A DNA stretch of 64,000 nt from Dioszegia crocea (lineage: Eukaryota > Basidiomycota > Tremellomycetes > Tremellales > Bulleribasidiaceae). Of this stretch, positions 54,632 through 64,000 are shown piece by piece (the first letter of the stretch is position 1; each line of letters starts with the position of its first letter). The stretch is taken from positions 974,134 to 1,038,133 of the forward strand of contig BCKK01000008.1 of the NCBI GenBank assembly GCA_001600615.1, in the 5' to 3' direction. Under the pieces are notes generated by a model. The model had not been told where the DNA came from. It did no database searches and saw nothing but the letters and a program-made list of their open reading frames with translations. A program made the position numbers and the translations under genes.

Positions 54632-55315
54632 GACAGGAGGGCTAGTAAATCATCCGGTCTATCTGCATATATATGACTGCCTCAGGCGAGTGCTTCAGCT
54701 TACCATAGTAGACACGTAGGGCACTTTTAGTTTGCGTGGAGAAGTGACTGACGACGGCAATCGCCGCCGAAAGGAATGTGTTGTTGAGCGTTTCAGGCAC
54801 GCACGGCACGACCGTCATTGTCAAGCGCAAAAATGGAACGTGCGACAATTCGGATGCCCGTTCCCGGCATAACACACGTGCGATACGACTGGCGCAATCG
54901 AATCAAGCCCCTCTCAAGGTCAAAGTCATTTAAGGGCACGCAGCACTCGCACCTCAAAGGATCGGCGATAAGCTGTTCGTCGAAACGCGTCACAGCGCGT
55001 CGATCCTGCGTGATACGCGCGTCAACGTATCCACCAAGCTGTCTTATCGGGTCGTCAACACGCGTTTGAAAAGACTTACACACCCAGCTCCGGACTTCGC
55101 GCCATACGCGTCGGAGGACAGATAAGGAAATGGAAGGCAATGCACAGCTGCGGCTCTGACTTTGGCTCAGCCGTGCAATGCCTCACAGCTCCTTGATTCG
55201 ATTTAGATTCTCACTTCACTCTGACATTCACTCCACCCCGTCAACCGCTACAAAAATCTCGTTAACCTCCAAGTCTCACACTATCTCCCACTTCACACAA
55301 CACGCCTGTTACATC
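54632..55315. other. Spacer with one unsupported small frame
   Basis: 684 bp. A leftward 115-codon frame at 54793-55140 contains a Cys pair (RCECCVPLNDFD) but has no family, splice continuation or partner. I list it as only a possibility. The right part is the 5' region of the 55316 gene. Confidence 0.3.
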
Positions 55316-55906
55316 ATGCAGAAACTCGCAAAGCTGAAACCCGCTGTCACGACGATCGGCGCTCGCACGTCTCGAGCACCAAGGCCTCTTAGGTCTTCTA
55401 CCCGTTCTTCTATGGTACCTTCAACTCGCGGCGACGCCGCCGACAGCCTTCGAAAACTTCGTGTCTCTTCAGGCTGGGCCAAGCTTCAGGCAAGTAATTC
55501 CTCGCAGGCATCCCAAACAATCTCTGAAGAAGACCGCAACACCCTTCTCACGGGGGCGCACGCCACTCTCAGGACTCTTTCGTTGAGCTTTCCCAAGAGT
55601 CAGGAATACCAGAGTCTGAAGACCGATGATCAACACACAATCTCCGGCCTGACTGAAGGTCAGAAAACCCTGTGCGAATCAATGCTCAACTGGTCTCACA
55701 TCTACGGCGGTGATACATCCCTTGCCGGAGTCTTCGATGCCGAGAAGTCCGCTCAGAGCATCGAGGCTCCGACCATCCTTGAGATCCTGGCGTCAACGGG
55801 GGACACTTTGAGGAGGGTGTCGATGGTGCCGGAGCCCGAGATGTACTCCCCGCGCTGGACGGACCCATCTTTCGCTGGCGCCGGTGTCAATAGCTCGGCG
55901 GAGTGA
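55316..55906 (+). CDS. Small lineage-specific protein
   Basis: Not recognised. Single exon, 196 aa, starting MQKLAKLKPAVTTIGARTSR after ACATC. An in-frame ATG at 55178 exists. The first 50 residues are basic, Ser/Thr/Arg-rich and free of acidic residues apart from one Asp, which could be a mitochondrial presequence or a nuclear signal. The rest is helical: SEEDRNTLLTGAHATLRTLS, LTEGQKTLCESMLNWSHIYG and APTILEILASTGDTLRRVSM. The last block resembles the end of the 9799 protein. Confidence 0.55.
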   Translation: MQKLAKLKPAVTTIGARTSRAPRPLRSSTRSSMVPSTRGDAADSLRKLRVSSGWAKLQASNSSQASQTISEEDRNTLLTGAHATLRTLSLSFPKSQEYQSLKTDDQHTISGLTEGQKTLCESMLNWSHIYGGDTSLAGVFDAEKSAQSIEAPTILEILASTGDTLRRVSMVPEPEMYSPRWTDPSFAGAGVNSSAE

Positions 55907-56090
55907 TACACCCATACCTCATCCCACTCCATGCAAGGTACAGTACTAGTATCAGTGGCTCAGGTCACATTCTGCATGTATTACGTTTTGCGCGTTCCAT
56001 ACCAATATACGTACTATACACATTCCACTTCTCGGCACGTTCTACTCCAAACGTCCCGTTCTCCCATCCAAAAGTCCCGCCATACACCTT

Positions 56091-59000
56091 CTAATCCTCG
56101 ACGAAGATATGATCAACTCCCTTCCAACTCTCCGGCGCCTTCTCCCTCTGATTCCAAAACAAAACCTCTCCCTGACCTTCTTCCCTCTTAGGCTCCCACA
56201 TCCTCTCTCCAGAATCAGGATCCGTAAGACTCCTAAACCATCTAGGTTCATGAGGCGGTAATCGACCTTGGGCCCTGGCGTTTCGGGTATCCCTCTGCCT
56301 GTCCTCATTGGCCGTTTTCAGTTCCTGCGCACGATCGTAATTTGCATTTTCGAATGCGCGCTGGTCGGTTCGGAGACGGCAATCGGTGGGGCATAGGTAG
56401 GGTTCGAGTCCGGTAGGAATGTCATTCTGTCTATCAGCAAAGTCAAGGTGAATCAACATTAGGGTACGTACAAGGGTGACTGCGAATGGAGTCAAGTTGA
56501 AAGGCGCAGCAGGTTTCTCGCTGTTTCGCCATAGGAGCAGATACTCCTTCTGCGCCTTGTCGAAATGGGTGTCGACGTCTAAAGGAGCGGAGCGTGCGTT
56601 GGCGGCACGGGCGATAAGTTGTGTATCCCAACCTATGATATCAGCACGGAGTATACACGCTGTTAGGTAGAACTTACGTCCGGCGATATCCCAAGCTGCA
56701 TGTCCGGCAGAATCTTGGACTTGTCCCTTGATCTCCATGGCGTCTTTCCCTCGCCAAGTTCGGGGTTTGAAAGTCAGCGTGCAGGTCTCGCCGGTACGGT
56801 GGTTGGCTGTACCATCAGCTTTACTCGAGAGTCATAGGAAGGGGTGCACGTACTGACGACCAAATCTCCATAATGGTCAATAATGGGGGTACCCATGATG
56901 AAGTTGGAGATATTCGTAGTGACCTTCTTCCACCTTTATGTCAGCCTGGCTCACGATATAGACTTACGAATAATGCTCCACCACGCTACCCGGATCGTAC
57001 TCAGGTCCAGCATCTGGGTAACCCAAACCCTCTTTGACCCATTTGCGAGGAATGATCAAATCGGCATGCGCAACACCCGTCGGCTTAATCTCGAAACTCT
57101 TGCCCAAGAATTTGTTTTGTGCATCCACTTCACCATAGTACCTCCACGTTGGCGCTTCAGAGTAACAAGCCGAGATGGGCTATTATTAGCCAAACTCACG
57201 AGGGGGGACTTACGGGATGATGAGAGACTTGTTCCGAGATGTATCGGTATCGGTTCGGAATGGCGTATTCGAAGCTCTGGCTCAAGAGTGGGTTGAAGGG
57301 CTTTGCAATTCGGCCGAGAGTGGAGCTGTAGTTTGACATGGCGAAGGCTGCAACGAATGCGATCCGGCGTAAAGAGTCTTCTTCGGATGCAGCTACAGTG
57401 AGACAGGCATCATATTCCATGTCCTCCGCTGGAGATTAGCTTTTGGGTCATTACATCACTTACCCATTCTTTGAAGCATGGAGGTACACTCGTTGAAGCT
57501 GACTGGGAACGAAATCTTGGTAAGATCTTTACCGACCGAACTCTTAAGGATACCCCATACTGTCATCAGCGATGCTCTTGTCTAATACTCACAGCTGACT
57601 GAAGGCCGCTTATCATCTTTGATGGGCAGCTTGTTCCTCACACCACTGTACGGCTGTAGACTCTGCCTGCCCAAGTAACTCTTGATAGTCCCATCAGACT
57701 TTGAGGGCAACTCCAACTTCTTCTCCGCACCGCCAGTGAGGGGCGTCCCGGGCCTCTCTTTATCCGGGTTGGCGATCGACTCGTATTGACGTAAGTTCGG
57801 AATACCAGTCTCGATCGCGTCGAAGAATTCGTCCTCCTCGTCATCCGAGTCCGCATCGGCCAAAGCAGCATTGACTTCCTGGATGTTGGAGATCGAGAAG
57901 CTCTGTCCGCGAGTCCGAGCGGTGTTGAAGGAGTCGCCAGTGGCTGATGAGGCCACTGTCGATGCGGTCGGAGGAACCGGAAGCGATCTGGTAGGCCCAG
58001 ATAGGGTTTCGTCGATACCCGGTGTGTTGGGTAGACTCCCAGCGGCAATTTCCTCCAAGACCCCCCTGGCCTGCTTCAAAGCCCGCTTCTTGCGCTCATT
58101 CTGATGCGCCGCCTCTGTCAATTGCCGATCCATCTCCTCTTGCTGCTTCGCCACAGTCAACATGTTCTCCTCCCAGAGATTCCGAGCCACGATCTCCCGA
58201 TCGATCCGGCCGAGAAGGTATCGCTCTCTATCCTGCGTCATGACCTGCTGTTGGCTGACGAGGCTGGCAAGGGTGGAGAGAGATTCACGGAGTGCCTCCT
58301 TGATCGCTTGTTGTCGGGACGGGGTACGCTGCATTGCGACGCCCCGCTCCGGAGATCCGGGACCGAGGTAGAGCGAGTCGACCAATTGCTGGGTCAACTC
58401 AAGCTGAGCTTTGATGTTGATAACTCCCATATCAAAGGTGGCTTCGTGAGGGAGTCCAGACGAGTTGTCGTTGGCGGTGATGATACTGCGGTCATCGGCA
58501 GCTTCGAAGATTGACATATTGTCTGTATCTTGAATACCGGAGGGGGAGCTGGGGGATGGGGCGATACCTGCGATGCTGGCACCGCTTAGACCGGTAGTGG
58601 ATCGGATAAGACCGGGACTGAGGAAGTTGTCGGTGGGAGGAAGGGCGTTCAGGGTGTGGGTAATGTCGTTACTGCCCCGACGGACAGGTATGGGACGGGT
58701 GGTAGGTTTCCCAGCTTTGGAGTGATACTCGATGTTGAGCTTGATCGCTTGAACCCAGCGAGCAATCTCGCCACGGTGCGAAGATTTGACCATGATTTTG
58801 GGAACGGACGATGAGGCTTTGGAATGGAGCTCAAAGCGAGAGTTGTCGGATGAAGGGGTTACGGCAGCGACGGCCATGGCGATAGATCCGCGACAAGCAA
58901 CGGGCTCGTCTTCCCTTTGGCGGTCTGAGATTAGCTCAGACGTGCAAGAGGCTTACAATAACTGAGGATCCCATTCTCGAGCACGAACCACCTGGTCCGC

Positions 59001-59959
59001 CAGCCACTCTTGTAGTTTGTCCACTTGCTGAGGTATCCCCTGAGATCGGGTGGGGTACCGTCACTCTTTGCCTGGACTAGGCCTTCTTGATTCGAGACTG
59101 ATATCAGCTATGCCAGAAGGTATCTCACATTGCCGCAAGAAAGATTTGATCCTCTCGTCAGGAGACTTCTCCCCGTCCAGCACCCGCTTCCCCTTCTTGT
59201 CCCTCAAGAACACATCTGCGCCTTTCTTCACTGCCATCTCAACCAAGCGAATATCTCGGCGACTAAGATTAGCTCGTTCGGACCCAGACTCACCGAGCAG
59301 CCTCGTGTAGCAGACTTGTTCCGCTCTTCTCGTCCAGGGTATTTAGGTTGAGGATCTCGGCCCGCGGGCTGTCAAGGAATCCCGCCATGGCGTTGCTCTC
59401 CTCCGCGTTGCTGAGCGGACTGGCAATGTATGCTGCCAGTCGATGTAGGTAGAGCTCTTGTAGACGAGTACGCGAATCTAAAGTCAGCACTGAAACACAG
59501 CAGTCGGCTTACCTTCGATGACCGACGCGATCTCCGGGGTCGCCGCTGCCTCCAGCACCGTACGTCCGTGCTCATCTCGAATGGTATCGTTCACCTTGGG
59601 TTGTGCCATCAGGAGCAGAACTTAAATTAGCAAGGTCTCCAGATCAACCTACCTGCATCCACTCGCCCACTCTCTGCGGCGGCGTGCAAAGCGGTAGCTT
59701 TGGCTCCCTCAGCTATAGGCGCATTAATGTCGATGTTGGGTAGAGCTAAAATTGACTGAATTATCGCGACTGTCATTAGCATACCCAAGTAGTCGTACTC
59801 ACTCGTTCCCACTCTCACTGCCATCCCCAGAAGCGGCCCAGTACGCGCTGGACCCGCAGTCGAGACCTCATCGAGGAACGGCTGAACCTGGGCGGGGTCA
59901 TCTGAGCGGAGGGCGGACAGCAGGCGGAAGTTATAGAGCACGCCCTGTGCCGACGACAT
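56091..59959 (-). CDS. Oxysterol-binding protein with ankyrin-PH-FFAT-ORD (Osh1/Osh2 type)
   Basis: Multi-exon, about 10-12 exons; exons 1-2 are 59803-59959 and 59653-59745. Order: ankyrin repeats ([54 protein letters not shown]); a PH domain ([20 protein letters not shown], through [15 protein letters not shown]); a coiled-coil linker; an exact FFAT motif EFFDAIE at 57810-57830; and the C-terminal ORD with signature EQVSHHPPISACY and [10 protein letters not shown]. It ends GVDHIFVED at 56091. Ank-PH-ORD proteins (yeast Osh1/Osh2) exchange sterol and PI4P at ER contact sites. The FFAT motif binds the ER protein VAP (Scs2). I leave the Osh1-versus-Osh2 choice open. Confidence 0.9.
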
Positions 59960-60178
59960 CTTGCGATTGTTTGGCGGATCTGGTGTGTCGGTTTAGCAGT
60001 TCCCTGAAGCCTCAGGAGGTGTCGAAAAGTATTCCTTATCAACAAAGGAGATGTATAGTGAAGGGTAGCTTGATCATAGTGGGGATGTATGAGGGGGATG
60101 GTTTTACGTAACCTATCCCCGAGCCAAACAAAACCGCTAAGATTAGATGACGGCGAGTCACCGCTCCACACCACACCC
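59960..60178. promoter_or_regulatory. Short bidirectional promoter
   Basis: 219 bp between the start codons of the oxysterol-binding protein (-) and the arrestin-related protein (+). Both work at membranes and could share control. Confidence 0.5.
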
Positions 60179-63100
60179 ATGTCGCACCCAGCTCGCCTCT
60201 CCTTAAGAGCTCCCCCTCACCTCCCCTTCATACAAGGATTCCCAGGTGTTCCAGGCGGGAAAGATCGAAAACAGGCAGCCGTTTGCGGGACAGTCGAAGT
60301 CCGCGTCGGGGCGCAACCCATCAAAGCGAAATGGGTCCGGGTTGAGATACGGAAGCATGAGTCGCTCCCGCCGGGCTTTCCAGCCCAGGGAGATTCATGG
60401 GAGCTAGTCGGAGAGATTGTGACTCTATGGCAGGCGCAGGGGAAAGAATTCGATACTCTGCAAACTGCGGATTTTCGATTTTTCTTGCCCCTGCCAGAGT
60501 CGCTGCCTCCGACGGTGGAGATGGCCAAGGGGACGGGTGTGTGGTATGAGCTGGTGGCTGCTCTGAGCTACAAGAAGAAGGGAGGGATCTTCAAGGCGGA
60601 TGGAGCGAATATCATGAAGATATCCGAACCACTTCGAATCACCAAACATGAGCTACATGCGGTCTGGCCGGTCTACAACAATCCAGATCAGAAATCGGTA
60701 GCTGGTCAGGATCTGACCATGACGATTCAACGACCTGGTGTTGCCTTTGGTCCAGGCGACAGAATCCTCCTCACTGCTTCTCTCCGCTCGGACCGCTCTC
60801 TCCCGTTCAAATTGCGCGGATTCGAATGTACCCTCCTCGAAGTCGTCTCTTCCATTCCTGATCTCACCACTGCTAAAGATAACAAGCGGAAATCTAAACC
60901 CTCCTCGAACCCGGTGATCAAATCAAGGCCGATCGCGCAGGCGAGATGTGCGGTGGATGAGAGTGTAGGGCGAGGAGGTGAAAAGTCGGCGAGGATTGAC
61001 ATGGCGGTGCCAACGGACGTGTTGGTTACTGTGCGGAATGCCAAGACGCTGGAGGTGGGGTATGAGATGCAGGTCAAGGCGGTCTGTGATGGATTTGAGG
61101 GCCCGGTGGTGCCGGGCATCAAATATGTCGTGGGGCAATATACGAGAGGATCAGCACAGCAGGCCATGAGGTGAGTTCTATGCTGGGCGAAGCTGACGGT
61201 AGGGATATTGGCCATGTAGATGCGTTATGTGGCGGTCCTCTACGGATCCCCCAACCCCCATCCACCCCTTCATTCGTCTTCAACACTCCCCCAGATAGCG
61301 GTACCCAAACTCCAGTCCTGCAGGGCTTTGCCACAAATCACCGTCGTTTGTCAGCATCTACCATTACAACCAATACCACTATTGACCGACATGGAGACTT
61401 CTCTCCAGACCCCTCCACACGCCCATATTCCGCCACAGTGCCCAATCGTCAATCCTTAGCCTTCCCAGTTGCTCATCCTGCCCCCACTCCCAATCTAAAC
61501 AGCCCAACCGCTACATCCATCAACGAATCATCTTATGCTCCCACTATCGACCGCACCCAAAGCGAGATCAGCCATACCAACCGTCAATCGACAGCCACAA
61601 TGGGGACATTCGGCCCCTGGGATCGGTCGCTGCAGACCGATGTGAAAACTCCTCCAATCTCCCAAGCGCCAATACCCCCTCCGAAGCCTAATTGGGATTC
61701 GGCCGAGAGCGAAAAGGCCAATCTGTACAATACAGCTCGACAAGCTGCAGCTTCAACTCAAAGAGCTGGCGGGGTCTCACTGGATAGATTGGGATTGGCG
61801 GATATCCCAGATGCGGATGTCGCTCCTCCGGAATATGCCCCTCCTGTCCCTGCTCAGCCCAAGGGGAAGTATCAGGCACCCATCCGGCCGGTATCGGCAT
61901 ATGTTTCGCCTGATCCGAGTATTGCTAGCGGGCTGAGTTCACCGGAACTTGGTAGTGGGGCAACTCCATTCGAGTTTCGGCAGAATGGGGCGAAAGATGT
62001 GGTCGGGCGGGATACCGAGAGTGTAGCGGCGTCTGGATCTGGGTCTGGCTTTGGCCCGGCCACAAGTTCTGGGTCCGTGCCAGGGGCATTAATGGCGGGC
62101 TTGAGCGAGAAGGAACAGATGAAGAGGTACTACGAAGCCAAGGATAGAGTGGAGAATCGAGGTGAAGGGTCGGGGTCGGGGTCGGGGTCTGTGCCCGCGG
62201 TGGCGGTGGCGCCTGGCCTTGCGAATGGGGCAACATCTACTACCCCATCCGGACTCAGCGAGAAGGAGCAAATGAGGCGATATTACGCTGCAAAAGATAT
62301 GGTGGATTCTCGAGCCGGATCCTCATCTGCGCCAGTATCCGCACCTTCCCCAAGTCAACCCTCTACATCCCAAACGCCAGCCAACCCCTCACACCCAATT
62401 AGCGAGAAGGAGCAGATGCGGCGGTATTACGAGGCGAGAGACCGGGTTGAACAGACTCAGAATTCAGCTTTCCCGCCTAGCGCATCGGCGTCGGTTTCAG
62501 GACCGAGCCGGGATATGGGGATGGGATCGGGGTCAGGGTCGGGCTCGGGATCAGGCTCAGGATCGATAATGGGGATCAACGGCACAGTGGGCACTTCCTC
62601 GAACTCCACCTCGCAAACCTACCCCTCAGCGACAGACGAGAAAGACATGATGCGTCGTCGGTACGAAGAAGCCACCAACAGAGTCACAAGAGCCGGTACA
62701 TCCAGTCCACCTATGGCCTCACCTTCGACATTCTCCCCTCCCCCAACCCCGTTCGCATCAGGCTCTACATACCCCTCTCACCCTCCACCTTCATCCACCT
62801 CAACATACCCTTCGGCTACAGATGAGAAAGAGCGTATGCGAGCTTTATACGAAGAAGCCAATCAACGCGTTAGCGCTCGGACGCGTCAATCCCTCAGTCC
62901 ATCTCTGGAGGCCTCACCTCGATCTTCACAACCTCCCATATTGTCCAATTCGGGTATTTCAAATTCGACATCTGGACCTGGACCCCCTCTGCCCCCAAAT
63001 CCTTATTCGAATGGTGGCTCGGGTTCTTCATACCCCTCTGCAGAACAAGAAAAGGAGTCGATGCGAAATCGATATGAATCTGCGTCGATGGCGGTGGATA

Positions 63101-63372
63101 AGGCCAGGGTGGCGTCAGGTGGTAGTGTCGGTGGGCATGGGACTAGGGGTGCGAGTGGGGATGGAGGTGAGGGATCGGGAGGGATTTCGTACTTTGGGAA
63201 TCCGTCAGGAGGCGGGAGGTCGATGTCGGGATCAGGATCGGGATCAGGGATTGGGATGGGGGAGGAGTCTGGTCCGCCCCCACCATTACCATCTCGACCG
63301 CCAGCGGATTATATCACCTTGTTGAGTCCGGTTACGGAGACGCCGCCTGAGTCTTGGAGGGGCTATAGATAG
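60179..63372 (+). CDS. Arrestin-related trafficking adaptor with C-terminal helical repeats
   Basis: Two exons, 60179-61170 and 61203-63372, joined by a 32-nt intron (GTGAGT...CTGACGGTAG). About 1,053 aa, starting MSHPARLSLRAPPHLPF. The first 330 residues are arrestin-like beta strands (VCGTVEVRVGAQPIKAKWVR, SWELVGEIVTLW, FRFFLPLPESLPPTVEM, SYKKKGGIF, FGPGDRILLTASLRSDRSLP). A PPEY motif (VAPPEYAPPVPAQ, about 61830) is a PPxY ligand for Rsp5/Nedd4 ubiquitin ligases. ARTs bring such ligases to plasma-membrane transporters for endocytosis; that role is by family. The C-terminal half is Ser/Pro/Gly-rich and carries six copies of a helical repeat (62101-63108) of the form S-x-x-EKE-x-M-R-x-Y-Y-E-A. 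These repeats are not part of the known ART layout. Confidence 0.82.
62101..63108 (+). repeat. Six degenerate EKExMRRYYEAxxRV repeats
   Basis: Copies of about 20-24 codons start near 62101, 62254, 62398, 62623, 62812 and 63036, separated by Ser/Gly/Pro-rich linkers (period 144-225 nt). Core forms: SEKEQMKRYYEAKDRVENR, SEKEQMRRYYAAKDMVDSR, SEKEQMRRYYEARDRVEQT, DEKDMMRRRYEEATNRV, DEKERMRALYEEANQRV and QEKESMRNRYESASMAV. Copies 1-3 are closest to each other, and 4-6 form a second group usually preceded by YPSA. Confidence 0.8.
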
Positions 63373-63642
63373 TTTAAGTAGGTCTTGTAGAGAAGAGGAA
63401 GAAGGGAGAGTAGGGGTGATCTTGATATACTCATAGCTGTTAACAATGCCCGGGCTGATCACTAATGGGCTCCAAATCAGTACTGCTCATGGTCGCTAAT
63501 GCTTTGCTGCCCCATGTGGTCCAATCTGAACTCTCTGTCAAGTGGACTGATACACGTGGCGTCATCGGCCTCGTTTAATAACGATACTGCTACCCAGCTT
63601 CCCCTGGTAGATACACATCTGCGTCTGACACTACCTCGCCAT
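63373..63642. other. Spacer between convergent genes
   Basis: 270 bp of 3' flank between the arrestin-like gene and the truncated membrane-protein gene. No gene is seen. Confidence 0.4.
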
Positions 63643-64000
63643 CTAGTTTCCTGACTTGGGATTCCTCCTGGTGCATCCACAGTCCGCTGCTACCACCCTC
63701 CGTTTCCCGAACCCCCGAATATCGACTTCGCTGACTTTCTCGTGACCCTTGAGGTCGATGCCCCCGCATTTCTTGCAGTAGATGCGGCCGCGGTAACAGA
63801 TGAAGCGAATGAGGAGAACGAGGAGGATGAGACCGAGGATTCCTCCGCCAATGCCACCTTGAGCTTGTCAGCCATTGCCCGAATTGGGGAGGGCGCGAGT
63901 TATAAGTAAGATCCAGAAAGTCAGGGGGACAGCTAGCTTCTGCACATGGGCGCGTGACATGTAGACTACCCGGATCGATGAGACTACTCACCTCCTAGCT
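63643..64000 (-). CDS. 3' part of a single-pass membrane protein (cut by window end)
   Basis: Last exon 63643-63863, preceded by an intron 63864-63991 (donor GTGAGT, acceptor GACAAG after a CTGAC branch point) and at least 9 nt of an upstream exon at 63992-64000. The exon begins with a Gly-rich membrane segment (GGIGGGILGLILLVLLIRFI), then CYRGRIYCKKCGG with a CxxC pair, then a basic cytosolic tail ending NPKSGN. Other frames here (starts at 63875 and 63991) are shadows. The layout suggests a type I membrane protein with a short Cys-containing tail; the family is not recognised. Confidence 0.55.

Noticed and set aside
56395..56425. tRNA B-box-like sequence (GGTTCGAGTCC)
   Set aside because: It lies within the coding sequence of the oxysterol-binding protein (TGLEPYLCP), and no A box or cloverleaf can be drawn around it.
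63690..63991. Ser-rich and His/Arg-rich leftward frames at the window end
   Set aside because: The third frame encodes a clear membrane segment with a CxxC tail and has matching splice sites, so the other frames are shadows.

Overview
This is a stretch of a fungal nuclear genome, almost certainly a basidiomycete yeast of the Tremellomycetes (Cryptococcus/Kwoniella/Saitozyma-like). Evidence: genes are dense and on both strands, split by many very short introns (mostly 32-110 nt, GTRNGT donors, CTGAC/CTGAT branch points close to the acceptor). The core genes are eukaryotic: ROT1, NAR1, cytosolic/mitochondrial lysyl-tRNA synthetase, IST3/RBMX2, mitochondrial uL15, an ankyrin-PH-ORD oxysterol-binding protein, an L-type lectin and a Mug190/tricalbin-type tether. 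There is also a secreted 'macrophage activating glycoprotein'-type protein of the kind seen in Cryptococcus. I found no rRNA, tRNA, CRISPR or prokaryotic-style operon. Exon boundaries were read by eye from splice signals and reading-frame continuity; where every exon sum is divisible by three and family motifs join correctly, I consider the model strong.

Layout. 0.5-8.1 kb: ROT1 (-), a seven-bladed RCC1-like protein (+) and a long disordered Pro/Arg/Gly protein (+). 8.6-10.5 kb: two small lineage-specific proteins. 11.2-13.7 kb: a DUF4267-like membrane protein and a divergent DHHC palmitoyltransferase. 13.8-16.9 kb: a DFG/DPW-motif trafficking-type protein (-), divergent from a coiled-coil protein (17.1-19.2 kb, +). 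19.9-21.7 kb: an OrsD-like double zinc-finger protein (-). 22.2-22.8 kb: a tail-anchored small protein. 23.8-28.3 kb: the Mug190-like tether (-). 28.7-32.6 kb: secreted glycoprotein (-) and L-type lectin (+). 33-35.4 kb: two paralogous unknown proteins (-). 36-38.3 kb: a FAR1/GCM1-like zinc-finger regulator (-). 38.6-40.9 kb: NAR1 (+). 41.3-42.3 kb: a decayed hAT-type BED-finger transposase relic (+).

42.5-47.3 kb is the most unusual region. Five genes all run leftward: RidA2, X-C, RidA1, X-B, X-A. The two RidA (YjgF/UK114) genes are clear paralogues. X-A, X-B and X-C form a small family I do not recognise, with a shared Cys, a WLRPGS-type motif and a CK..GV motif. X-B and X-C also share promoter sequence around a CACGTG box, so a [RidA + X] unit has been duplicated in tandem. 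RidA proteins deaminate reactive enamine/imine products of PLP enzymes; a link between X and that chemistry is inference only.

47.5-64 kb: IST3/RBMX2 (+), mitochondrial uL15 (-), KRS1 with two in-frame starts (+), two unknown proteins (+), the ankyrin-PH-FFAT-ORD oxysterol-binding protein (-) divergent from an arrestin-related adaptor with six copies of a helical repeat (+), and the 3' end of a single-pass membrane protein (-).
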